Assembly: GCA_019359505.1 (NCBI GenBank) | Contig: JAHHHD010000016.1 | Location: 1 to 64,000, forward strand | Source of the DNA: Drouetiella hepatica Uher 2000/2452 | Lineage (GTDB): Bacteria > Cyanobacteriota > Cyanobacteriia > Elainellales > Elainellaceae | Length of the DNA stretch: 64,000 nucleotides | Reading direction: 5' to 3' | Shown: piece by piece, positions 1 to 8,820 of the stretch | Position numbering within the stretch: the stretch's first letter is position 1 | Layout: the number at the start of each line of letters is the position of its first letter | Notes under the pieces: generated by a model | What the model was told of the DNA's origin: nothing | Database searches by the model: none | The model's input: the letters and a program-made list of their open reading frames with translations, nothing else | Position numbers and translations under genes: made by a program

Positions 1-201
1 CCGGTGGTTTGGTCATTAGAACAGGTACTGCACTGGTCACTTTGGCGCAGAACCCATCAAGCCACTGCTCGCTTCTTCCACTACAAAAGGCGATCGCACT
101 CCTCTACTTAAATACCACTGTAATACTGAATGAGCGATTCGACAAGCTGGAAGTTAATGGTTGTACTGTTCATAAATTTTCTCCTTGGTACATTTTAGGT
201 T
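1..201. other. Left edge, no gene seen
   Basis: This stretch lies downstream of the NACHT-WD40 gene and reaches the window edge. It holds no convincing reading frame, RNA or repeat; the short plus-strand frame here runs into the end of the NACHT-WD40 gene and has no recognisable features. Confidence 0.5.
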
Positions 202-3200
202 TTAATGCTCGATCGCTCCTAGTGCTTTCAGAGTGGCTTTTTCTGCTTCAGTCAAGCCTTTTACCCCTGTAATATTCATCCCTTCATAAGGTCTCTTAGG
301 TCTAAGCACTTGAAGACAAGTGTTGTTTTGCACATCCCATAGCCTAATAGTTCCATCTTCACTCCCACTTGTTAAAACTTGTCCATCCGGCTTAAAAGTA
401 ATAGATACTACCCAATTGCTATGTCCCTCTAGCGTTCTAAAGCAGTCACCAGTTTCGACATTCCATAGCTTTATCGTCCTGTCATGACCGCTACTGGCAA
501 GAATTTGACCATTCGGACTGAAAGCAACTGCTCTAACTTGATTGTCATGTCCTTGTAGAGTTTTAAGGCATTCGCCGCTTGTAATACTCCATAGTTTTAC
601 TGTTCCGTCAGCACTGGCGCTTGCTAGGCATTGGTTATCAGGGCTAAGAGCAATTGACCAAACTCGATCAAGGTGTCCCTCCATCGTGTTTAAGCACTGA
701 CCTGTAAGACAATCCCAAATTTTTAGTGTTTTATCATCACTACCACTGGCTAAAATTTTACCATCCGAACTAAAGGCAAGCGACTTTATCAACTCGGTAT
801 GACCTTGTAAAGACTTTAAACACATCCAAGTTTTGCTATTCCAAAGTTGAATTATAGCTTCAGAGCAAGTAGCAAGTATGCTATCGGAATTAAAAGCCAT
901 TGGCATTACCCAATTATGACCGCTCACTTCTAACGTTTTAAAGCATTCATTGGTTTTCAAATTCCAAAGCTTGATGCTTCTGTTAGAACTTCCACTCACT
1001 AAAACCTGTCCATCAGGGCTGAAAATCAAGTTTGATACCCAGTTTTCGCTTACTTTCAGAATCTGGAAACAGTTGTATGTATTGGTATCCCACAATCTAA
1101 GTGTTCCATCATCACTTCCGGTTGCTAATGTTTGACCATCTGGACTGAAGGCAACAGACAAAACAAGATGATGATAGCCTTGGATAATCCTGAAGCACTG
1201 TCCACTAGACTTATCCCACAGTCTTGCAGTTTGATCATCTCCACCACTGGCAATAATTTGGTTATTAGGAGAAAAGCAAATTGAGCGAACCCAATTAGAA
1301 TGCCCTCTCAAAATTTTCAGGCATTCACCTGTATCGACATCCCAGAGTCGTATGGTTTGGTCGAAGCCACCACTTGCCAGTAATGGACTATCTGAGCTAA
1401 AGGTTGCTGTGCGTACAGAAGCGGTGTGCCCTTCGAGAATATTCATGCATTCACCTGTATGAACCTGCCATAAACGCAATGTTCGGTCGTCATTGCTACC
1501 GCAGCTAACTAGCAGTTGACCATCAGGGCTGAATGCTACCGAAGTAACTGAATCAATATGTCCTTGCAAGACTCTTAAACACTTACCTGTATCGACATTC
1601 CAGAGTCGTATAGTTTGATCACCCCAACCGCCACAGCTAGCGAGTAGTTGACTGTCAGGGCTGAACGCAACGGATTGAACAGAAGCAGTATGTCCTTGCA
1701 AGGTTTTCAGACATTCACCTGTGTCAATATTCCACAGTTGAACCGTCTGATCTCCACCACTGCTGGCTAGAATTTGACTATCCGAACTAAAAGTTACTGC
1801 TCGGAGCCAATCAGAATGTCCTTGCAAGATTTTGAGGCACTTACCTGTGTGAATATTCCATAATCTGATTGTCCGATCGTTACTCCCGCTTGCTAGCAGT
1901 TGCCCACTGGGACTCAGTGAAATCGACCGTACCCAGTCAGTATGTCCCTTAAAAGTAGAGAGTCGTTCGCTGTCTTCTACTCGCCACAAGTGAATCTCTC
2001 CATTCGTGTCACCCGTAACCAAAATCTTTCCATCTACAGTAAATGCTACCGACAGCACGCTTCCCAAGCATTGAGTGAAGCTAGAATTTTTGAGATTTGC
2101 TTCAGCAAAGTTGACATCGCACAAATTAGCGCTTGTCAGGTCAGCGTCAATAATTATGGTACGAGAGAGGTTTTTGCCTACTAGACTTCCTTTATCAAGT
2201 TTAATTAGTAGTGTTGCCACATTACCACCAACATACTCAACCTCTGCTTCAGTTTTGTTCTGCGTTTCTTCAAGGATTTTAATTAAAGCATTTTGATTTG
2301 AGTGAACATTAGGAGCCAACACTGGCAACAGCAGATCCATCACTGCTTTTGATAATGGAATTTTTCCTATTCCTAGCCGTAATCTCTGCAAATCTTCACT
2401 CACGAAGTTCTTCAAAGGTGCGATCGCCACACTCCGTCCTGTCTCATCCAATGTTCGCTGAAAGTAAGCCGACCAGGTGTAATCTTGCGGTTCTGCACTG
2501 ACACCTACACAAGACTGCATTTGTGCCAACTCCAGAAAATCAGGCGCGACTGCCCCTAACTCAGCTGCAAACTTATAGGCAACAAAGAATTCTAAGAGCG
2601 ATCGATGGGCTGGCATATAATCCCCATCTGCATTGCGGATCAGCATTGTCTGCCCCATCATGTCGTAATGCCAATGATCCAGATCTTTTTCTTCTTGAAC
2701 CACAGACCCAAACAAGCGACGAATGCGATCGGGAAACTCGCGATAGTTGAGGCTCATCCGGTCAGTGGACAACATCTCCCACGACAACTCACATAAGAAA
2801 TAGAGCTTTTCTGCCAGTGAGGTAAACGTGCGCTCCTCCTTGATGTCTCGCTCCATCTTGCGTCGCACCGCATAAAGATACACCCGTGACATATCCACAG
2901 GCTTACCCGCCTCAATATCTGGTAGCGCTTCCAGAATCAACTCTGTCATTACTGGACGACGTGCCAGGTCTAGTAGCTGCGGATTGCCCATTACCTTTTC
3001 CACCGTAGCGGACTCCGCCTGCTGAGACATTACCTGCCGAATTTGCTCATCGTTAAATTTCTCCAGTTCTAGCACCTCAAACTGGGGCATTTCTCCCGTT
3101 AAGTTTGAGACTGATGCTTGCAATTGGGCGTTTAGCACATCCCGCCCTTCTCTAGCTTCTGGAAAATGCTCAGTCCGGCAAGTGAGAATGACCTTCGCCC

Positions 3201-4701
3201 CAGGTACCACCGCTTTCGCTAATTCCCAAAAGTTATTGATCATCTCCTGGCGATCGACCCGTGCTGCCATTTCATCAAACCCGTCGAAAATCAGCAGCAG
3301 TTTACCCATTCGATTCAGTTGCTCAAACGCAGAATAGGTGAGCGATCGCACCTCATGTTTGCGGAAGAAAAACTCTGAAAATAGCGACTCCACGCTCACT
3401 GCCTTAGCATAATCGCGTAGTGGAATCACTAAGGGCAAACGGGGACGCTCCACACCACGCTGCTGTGCCTCCCGGTAGCGTTTCAGAGCCTGACTGGCAT
3501 AGTGAAACGCAAACCAGGTTTTACCCGTGCCAAACTCACCCAAAACCGAAATATGCTCTTTTGCCGGATCGTCTAGCCACAGGTCAATGTAGCCATCAAT
3601 CCAGCCATCGCGATCGTCATAGCGGCTCATCCCCATCCGCTGCTTGGTGTCGGGGTCAATTTCCTCTTTGGTGCAGGCTAGCGGCACATACTTCTGCTCG
3701 ATGCCCCGGCGCTGAATTTCGGATTCCAGCCAGTCCAGATAGCCGCCAAAGTCTGCATCTTGATCTAGCAGTTCATCGAATGTGTAGCAGCCTAGGTCAT
3801 GATTCTCCTCCTTCTCAACCTCCTCTCGTGCCGCTCGACTGATGCGTCGCGCCGTTACCAGCCAGCCTTCATCTGCCCGCTGCACCTCTACCGACCGCCG
3901 CAACGCCTTGATGTCCTTCAGCCCCACCTCGCCATCGATGCCCCGTACCAGGATGCGATCGTACCGTCCCCGCCGTACAGGAATATCGATGATCCATTCA
4001 AAATAGTCATCTTGCCATACCTCATAGGACTCAAAGCGATAGCCTAAAGTCTCAAACCAACCCTTCATCTGCTGGGCGAGGGCAAAGGCTCGGCACTGGC
4101 TTTCCTGAAACTGGCGTTCTTGAATAGCTGCGGGAGTGGCGATCGCCCCAGGCAGTGCCGGGTAACTCTGAGCCGCAAGCCGCGCCATCTCTGTCCGCAT
4201 TCCTTCCAGTGTAGGCAGCCGATGCAGCCGCTCTTGAATATTGCCAATTTGCCGATGCAGAGATTCAAGTTTCTGATTCGCTAAAACTTCAGCAGGCGTG
4301 CGGGTGCGCTTGGCAATTTCTATAAAAACCGCTGCAAACTGATAAAACTCTTGTCGAGCATCAATACCAAGAGCCTGAATTTGATCACCCAACGTATGCC
4401 CGGAGAGAAAGGCTTCACCTTCCTTAAGCAGCAGACTTGGATTGTTTTGATCTAATGCCTTACGAAAAATTTCTTGAATCTCTGCTTGTCGGAACAATTC
4501 CAGCACCGGCTTAGGCTTACCGATGCCATATTCCACCAAGGTGTACTGATAGACTGCTGTAAAGTCGGCAGGGGGGTGATCTGGGTCAAGATTGAGTTGC
4601 TTCAGTAGCTTGATGACAACCTCACTCCGCTGGAGCTTATTTTGAACCACTGGACTGGCAAAACCAACAATAATGTCAATTAGCTTTACTAGCTCAAGCA
4701 C
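202..4701 (-). CDS. NACHT-WD40 NLR-like protein (STAND ATPase)
   Basis: A 1499-residue signal-transduction ATPase of the STAND/NLR type. Residues 1-190 are helical; 195-330 form a mixed segment (DRILVRG, then VGLKDIKAL and ADEGWLVTARR) that could be a degenerate restriction-endonuclease-like fold, but I cannot confirm it. The NACHT domain follows, with Walker A GEFGTGKT near 388-395, Walker B LLLIFDGFDE near 468-477 and a sensor TCRTEHF near 507. After a helical stretch and a few pentapeptide-like units come 14 WD40 repeats, enough for two seven-bladed propellers, and a short tail. By family knowledge such proteins sense a ligand with the repeats, oligomerise and activate the N-terminal domain, and several bacterial NACHT proteins defend against phage. 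Its place in a defence island fits that role; the trigger is unknown. The first ATG sits a short way upstream of the helical domain with no competing start. Confidence 0.85.
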   Translation of the reverse strand: MLELVKLIDIIVGFASPVVQNKLQRSEVVIKLLKQLNLDPDHPPADFTAVYQYTLVEYGIGKPKPVLELFRQAEIQEIFRKALDQNNPSLLLKEGEAFLSGHTLGDQIQALGIDARQEFYQFAAVFIEIAKRTRTPAEVLANQKLESLHRQIGNIQERLHRLPTLEGMRTEMARLAAQSYPALPGAIATPAAIQERQFQESQCRAFALAQQMKGWFETLGYRFESYEVWQDDYFEWIIDIPVRRGRYDRILVRGIDGEVGLKDIKALRRSVEVQRADEGWLVTARRISRAAREEVEKEENHDLGCYTFDELLDQDADFGGYLDWLESEIQRRGIEQKYVPLACTKEEIDPDTKQRMGMSRYDDRDGWIDGYIDLWLDDPAKEHISVLGEFGTGKTWFAFHYASQALKRYREAQQRGVERPRLPLVIPLRDYAKAVSVESLFSEFFFRKHEVRSLTYSAFEQLNRMGKLLLIFDGFDEMAARVDRQEMINNFWELAKAVVPGAKVILTCRTEHFPEAREGRDVLNAQLQASVSNLTGEMPQFEVLELEKFNDEQIRQVMSQQAESATVEKVMGNPQLLDLARRPVMTELILEALPDIEAGKPVDMSRVYLYAVRRKMERDIKEERTFTSLAEKLYFLCELSWEMLSTDRMSLNYREFPDRIRRLFGSVVQEEKDLDHWHYDMMGQTMLIRNADGDYMPAHRSLLEFFVAYKFAAELGAVAPDFLELAQMQSCVGVSAEPQDYTWSAYFQRTLDETGRSVAIAPLKNFVSEDLQRLRLGIGKIPLSKAVMDLLLPVLAPNVHSNQNALIKILEETQNKTEAEVEYVGGNVATLLIKLDKGSLVGKNLSRTIIIDADLTSANLCDVNFAEANLKNSSFTQCLGSVLSVAFTVDGKILVTGDTNGEIHLWRVEDSERLSTFKGHTDWVRSISLSPSGQLLASGSNDRTIRLWNIHTGKCLKILQGHSDWLRAVTFSSDSQILASSGGDQTVQLWNIDTGECLKTLQGHTASVQSVAFSPDSQLLASCGGWGDQTIRLWNVDTGKCLRVLQGHIDSVTSVAFSPDGQLLVSCGSNDDRTLRLWQVHTGECMNILEGHTASVRTATFSSDSPLLASGGFDQTIRLWDVDTGECLKILRGHSNWVRSICFSPNNQIIASGGDDQTARLWDKSSGQCFRIIQGYHHLVLSVAFSPDGQTLATGSDDGTLRLWDTNTYNCFQILKVSENWVSNLIFSPDGQVLVSGSSNRSIKLWNLKTNECFKTLEVSGHNWVMPMAFNSDSILATCSEAIIQLWNSKTWMCLKSLQGHTELIKSLAFSSDGKILASGSDDKTLKIWDCLTGQCLNTMEGHLDRVWSIALSPDNQCLASASADGTVKLWSITSGECLKTLQGHDNQVRAVAFSPNGQILASSGHDRTIKLWNVETGDCFRTLEGHSNWVVSITFKPDGQVLTSGSEDGTIRLWDVQNNTCLQVLRPKRPYEGMNITGVKGLTEAEKATLKALGAIEH

Positions 4702-4795
4702 AGCTTCTCTCCTCCTGATTCAGTGCAGTCCCATCAATCTTTAATCGCTATTATCCAAACCCTAGGGTAAAAATAGTTGAATTAGGCGGATTTGC

Positions 4796-6913
4796 TTAAT
4801 CTGAGTCTTGAACTTTCTCAGTCTTCTGACGACGCGCAGCCTGCACCAGCTTCACTCGATACAGATCGGCATCCTTGCGCCACACCACCCGATGCCCTTT
4901 CAACTCCGCACAGTGGTCTTCCAGGCATTTCTGCCAACCCCGACGATCGCCAATCTGTTTCCAATCATCTAGCAATCCCCAATCTGCTTCTTGCCGACTC
5001 AGCTTGGCGAACTTCTCGTGGAGCGGATAATCCGTCATTACCAGCAAATCCTTCTGATGTAGCACGGGCGGGTTGTCGCTATGGTCATAGTCTCGGTAGC
5101 TGACATGCAAATCCCGCAGGTCAACCTGCATACTGGTGTCTAGGGCAGGATGGGGATCAGCGTCAAAATCTGGATAGACCTGGTAAGAGATTTTGGGCTG
5201 ACGGAAATGAAACTTGATCACATTTGCCTCTTCAGGACGACCGATCGTGCGAGAGGCGCAACCTTCGTAAAGACGGAGCAGCGGATCAAGGGCTTCGATC
5301 GCCGACACATGCACCCAAAGCGAATTGGGTAGCTTCTTGCCAACAGCACTGTTTTGGCAGCGAGCGCCGATGATCTCTAGATTGCCGAGGCTTAACAGTA
5401 TCAAATCTGACGCTGTACAGGCTTGCTGATAGCCACCGAAGAGGGCTTTGATGTCGTTTTGCACGACTGAGGAAAACTCGCGCAGTTTGGGACGACGGCT
5501 GAAGTGGCTGAGGGCAAGATACACCAGCAAGTCCTGACGGCGCTTATCGGCGATCGCATCCCACTCCTGAACGTTGGTCGCCTGTAAAATCAGATGAAAT
5601 GCTTTACGAAGCGTGCCAAATTCTGTCTGGATCGATGCGAAATTTTGAGTTTCTTCGGCGATGGGCAAGCGTCCGCGATCGCTGACAAACGCCATTAGGG
5701 GAGCCAGAAGCTCCTGGTATTCCTCAAATCGCCGGACGCTGGCTTTGACTCTGGGGGTCGTGGTGCGCGATCGAAACCGGGAAGCCCGAAAGCTCTGTGC
5801 CTGTGCTTCATCCCGAAACACTAAGTAGATACCCAGGGCGATCGGAATCGCATCGACTCTCAACACCTGATCGATGTAACCCTTCAGTTCTTCCTGCTCA
5901 TAATTTTTCTGAAAGGTATTGCGACGCGTAATCACGCCATCGCCATAAATCACCGTGCCGCGAATGCGGTCTTCAACCAAAACCTGTGCGGCGACAATCA
6001 ACACTTTCTGAGTCAGCGCCCAAGCCTTGATCAACGCCTCTCGCCGTTCTGCTGGATTTTCGATCACATTGATGACATAACCCAAATTGATGACATCGGC
6101 AGAGACACAGGGAGTATCAGGCTGATAGTGCGGGTCCCAGCCTGAACCCGAAAAGCCCTGCTCTGCCATGCGCTGAACATCTCCACCCTGCCCACAGCCG
6201 TAATCAAAAAACGTGGTTTCCGGCGTGAACAACCCTGCTTCTAGGGCTAAGCGAACAGGCTTAGAAAGAGCGGTACGAACCAAGGCAGCTTTGTGGCGAT
6301 CGATCTTAGGCGGGCGATCGGCTCGGAGCGGACAAGCCAGCCGATGTCCATGCAGTTCAATTTGGTGAGCGTTCAATCGCTGCTGCCAGCCAAACCGAGT
6401 GCCAATCTCACGAGAGTTGTTGAGCAAACCCAAGCTAACCTGCTGTCGCGTTAGCTCAGCAAATTTGCTGTGGTGAGGATGGCTAGGCAAGAGAAAGGTT
6501 TCTTTGCGATGCAGCACGGGTGGATTGTCGGCATCTTGGTAATCACGACTGCTAACCTGTCCAGTACTCAGGTCTACTTGAATACTTTGCTGAAGGGCGG
6601 GATGGGCATCAGTCTCAAAGTTTGGGTAGAACAAATAAGAGAGTTTGGGCTGAGCCGTGCTGAATTTAATCAGCGTTGGAGCAATCGGCTGTGGAAGATA
6701 GCGTCGGGCAAGCTGCTCGTAACTTTGTAGTGTTGGGTCAAGATTTGGCAGAGCCGAAATGTGAATGTAAAATGCACCCAGTAGCCGTTTGCCGATCGCA
6801 CTTTGATTACAACACGCCACAATTTCAGCGAATTGCTGCTCGATCGCCTCTGAAGCAAACGCTACTTGCTCTAAGCTGTCCATGATGCTCACCCAGTTGC
6901 TTAAAACCAGCAT
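4796..6913 (-). CDS. DNA phosphorothioation-associated methyltransferase-like protein
   Basis: This 705-residue protein resembles the family annotated as DNA phosphorothioation-associated putative methyltransferase. The central part holds a Rossmann SAM-binding motif (FFDYGCGQGGDV, near 235-246) followed by GWDPHY and a NLGYVINVIE strand-helix, as in class I methyltransferases. The ends repeat each other: residues about 20-195 and about 500-695 share SAIGK(R/K)L, HVSA/HISA, PK(L/I)SY, DADPHPAL/TDAHPAL, YRDYD and DNPPVLH(R/Q)K. Such a duplicated module around the catalytic core may bind a substrate with two-fold symmetry, which is inference. No modification target has been shown to my knowledge. 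The start could also be the internal ATG at 6883. It is divergent from the PAPS-reductase-like gene at 7093 with a 179-base gap that probably holds both promoters. Confidence 0.8.
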   Translation of the reverse strand: MLVLSNWVSIMDSLEQVAFASEAIEQQFAEIVACCNQSAIGKRLLGAFYIHISALPNLDPTLQSYEQLARRYLPQPIAPTLIKFSTAQPKLSYLFYPNFETDAHPALQQSIQVDLSTGQVSSRDYQDADNPPVLHRKETFLLPSHPHHSKFAELTRQQVSLGLLNNSREIGTRFGWQQRLNAHQIELHGHRLACPLRADRPPKIDRHKAALVRTALSKPVRLALEAGLFTPETTFFDYGCGQGGDVQRMAEQGFSGSGWDPHYQPDTPCVSADVINLGYVINVIENPAERREALIKAWALTQKVLIVAAQVLVEDRIRGTVIYGDGVITRRNTFQKNYEQEELKGYIDQVLRVDAIPIALGIYLVFRDEAQAQSFRASRFRSRTTTPRVKASVRRFEEYQELLAPLMAFVSDRGRLPIAEETQNFASIQTEFGTLRKAFHLILQATNVQEWDAIADKRRQDLLVYLALSHFSRRPKLREFSSVVQNDIKALFGGYQQACTASDLILLSLGNLEIIGARCQNSAVGKKLPNSLWVHVSAIEALDPLLRLYEGCASRTIGRPEEANVIKFHFRQPKISYQVYPDFDADPHPALDTSMQVDLRDLHVSYRDYDHSDNPPVLHQKDLLVMTDYPLHEKFAKLSRQEADWGLLDDWKQIGDRRGWQKCLEDHCAELKGHRVVWRKDADLYRVKLVQAARRQKTEKVQDSD

Positions 6914-7092
6914 AGGGTATTGATCTAGATAAGGCAGAGAGAAAGAGTTTCAGTACGGTTATACTAAATCTAAGTAAATCTATCTTACCTAGTGCGTAAA
7001 ATAGCGCTTTGGCTTTTTTACCACCACATCTAGCGTGATCCTCAAAATTTCTGCTACTGTTAGGAGCCATTGGGAAGACAAGAAGGCAAGCC

Positions 7093-8331
7093 ATGAAGAC
7101 CCTGAGTCTATTTGAAGAGGAGCGCCTGACGTTGCCGAAAAGCATTGAGCTATCGGTGGAATCGTTGCGTCACTATGGCTCTTTCTACAAACACTGGGCG
7201 ATCGCCTTCTCTGGAGGAAAAGACTCTTCAGCTACCGTCACGCTCGTTGCCCATCTGATTGAAACAGGGCAGATTCCCAAGCCCGAAAGCCTGACGATCC
7301 TCTATGCCGACACTCGCCAAGAGCTACCGCCGCTCCACACGAGTGCGCTCAATATTTTGGATGCCCTGCGCGATCGCCTTCAGCCTCTCTTTAACAAAGG
7401 CAGTTTTGAAACTCGTGTCGTGCTGCCTGAATTGGATCACCGCTATTTTGTCTACATCCTGGGTCGGGGTGTGCCGCCGCCCTCAAATACGTTCCGCTGG
7501 TGTACGCCCAAGCTGAAAGTGATGAGCATGGAGCGGGAACTAGAGGCGTTACGCCAAGAGCGGGGCGAAAAGTTTCTGATGCTGACGGGAGTAAGGATTG
7601 GCGAAAGTGCTGCCCGTGACCAGCGGATCGCCGTGAGCTGTACCAAAGATGGTGGCGAATGCGGGCAAGGATGGTTTCAGCAATCTACGTCGAGTGCGAT
7701 CGCCGATACTTTAGCGCCGATCGTCCATTGGCGTGTTTGCCATGTATGGGACTGGCTGCTTCATGCGGATTTGGAACTGGGTTTCCCGACGTTAGAGATT
7801 GCGAAGGTTTATGGGCAGGACGTTAGCGATGGGGAAGAGCCTATCAATGCCAGAACGGGCTGTATTGGCTGTCCCCTTGTCCAGAAGGATGCTGCACTCG
7901 ATCGCGTTGTGGCCCAGCCGGAGTGGGCATACCTGAAACCCTTGGAAAAGCTTAGACCGTTGTATTGGGAAATTAAAAAGCCGCAGTATCGTCATCGTAA
8001 GCATGGAGAGATCAATAAAAACGGTTCTTTGGCAGCCAAACAGAACCGCTTGGGACCCCTTCATATAGATGCTCGTCGTTGGATGTTAGAGCAGGTTTTA
8101 GCGATTCAAGCAGAGGTAAATACGGCAGCAAAATTGCTGAGTAAACCAGAAATCAGCTTGATTAACGATGAAGAACTGTCGCGGATTGAAGAATTGATTG
8201 CTGCAAACACCTATCCTGAAAAGTGGGATGGGACTGAACACCGGGGTGATGAATGGCTTCCTGAAATTCTTCCCGATGGAAGCATTCAGAATCTTTTGTT
8301 TGATAATTCTGAATTTGATCCTGTTGGATGA
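7093..8331 (+). CDS. PAPS reductase-family ATP pyrophosphatase, DndC-like
   Basis: A 412-residue member of the PP-loop ATP pyrophosphatase (PAPS reductase/DndC) family. The PP-loop FSGGKDSS is intact at about 39-46. Later come FRWCTPKLK, where a DndC has FRWCTARLK, a GVRIGES segment like the GTRKAES of DndC, and a cysteine cluster (SCTKDGGECG, then TGCIGCPLVQKD) that could hold an iron-sulfur cluster. In DndC proteins this fold activates sulfur transfer onto DNA. It is distinct in sequence from the dndC remnant at 13081-14535, so it is not a recent copy. Because that dndC is broken, this protein might replace it; it may equally serve a separate modification with the divergent methyltransferase-like gene. 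Start ATG follows an AAGGCAAGCC stretch; no better start is seen. Confidence 0.85.
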   Translation: MKTLSLFEEERLTLPKSIELSVESLRHYGSFYKHWAIAFSGGKDSSATVTLVAHLIETGQIPKPESLTILYADTRQELPPLHTSALNILDALRDRLQPLFNKGSFETRVVLPELDHRYFVYILGRGVPPPSNTFRWCTPKLKVMSMERELEALRQERGEKFLMLTGVRIGESAARDQRIAVSCTKDGGECGQGWFQQSTSSAIADTLAPIVHWRVCHVWDWLLHADLELGFPTLEIAKVYGQDVSDGEEPINARTGCIGCPLVQKDAALDRVVAQPEWAYLKPLEKLRPLYWEIKKPQYRHRKHGEINKNGSLAAKQNRLGPLHIDARRWMLEQVLAIQAEVNTAAKLLSKPEISLINDEELSRIEELIAANTYPEKWDGTEHRGDEWLPEILPDGSIQNLLFDNSEFDPVG

Positions 8332-8560
8332 GTCTCCAGACAATGGCTCTAATGGAGCTTAGACGACAAGGTTTGGCGGCGCTGTGCAAGGAATCAGACT
8401 AGCATAGTGCGCTTTCTTCACCAGTTTGATGCCGGGAAGCGGTGACTATACAAAAGATCACCACCAGTGGCAAGATGGGCTGACTGTAGCGGATATAATG
8501 ACGCAGACTAAGGGACGTCGCAATCAAGTGTAATTTACTACAAAGTGTGAGAGGAGATTT
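8332..8560. other. Intergenic, promoter region of the small HARE-HTH gene
   Basis: The 229 bases between two plus-strand genes contain no frame I would call. A GAGAGGAGAT ribosome-binding sequence precedes the ATG at 8561. I saw no convincing terminator hairpin. Confidence 0.4.
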
Positions 8561-8806
8561 ATGGAGAAGCGAACCATTGCTGAGGCAGCGATCGAGGTAC
8601 TGAAGGAAGCAAAGCAGCCCATGACAGCAGCCGAAATTACCCAGGTAATCCTTAATAAGGGGCTTTACAGCTTCAATACAAAAGACCCAAGGGCCATGGT
8701 GCGTGGGGCGATCGAACGGCGATGTGAGGGTGTCGATCGTAAAAATTCAACTGGAATTAGATTATTTAAGAAGCTTCCTGATAACAAGTATCAGTTAAAG
8801 GCATGA
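8561..8806 (+). CDS. Stand-alone HARE-HTH winged-helix protein
   Basis: An 81-residue protein that consists of one HARE-HTH (HB1, ASXL, restriction endonuclease helix-turn-helix) domain. The pattern AAIEVLKEAKQPMTAAEITQ, then a YSFNT(K)DP turn and a final KKLPDNKYQL strand, is typical. These winged helices are found in RNA polymerase delta subunits, chromatin proteins and restriction enzymes and are thought to read DNA or its modification state. The same domain opens the convergent protein at 8821-9960, and the two copies align along their whole length (QPMTA, FNT-DP, IR-KC-G). A strong GGAG sits before the start. It may regulate or antagonise its larger relative; that is inference. Confidence 0.8.
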   Translation: MEKRTIAEAAIEVLKEAKQPMTAAEITQVILNKGLYSFNTKDPRAMVRGAIERRCEGVDRKNSTGIRLFKKLPDNKYQLKA

Positions 8807-8820
8807 TACGACGATCGGTA

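Noticed and set aside
3420-4047. Plus-strand frames opposite the NACHT gene
   Set aside because: They are antisense shadows of the NACHT-WD40 gene with no features of their own.
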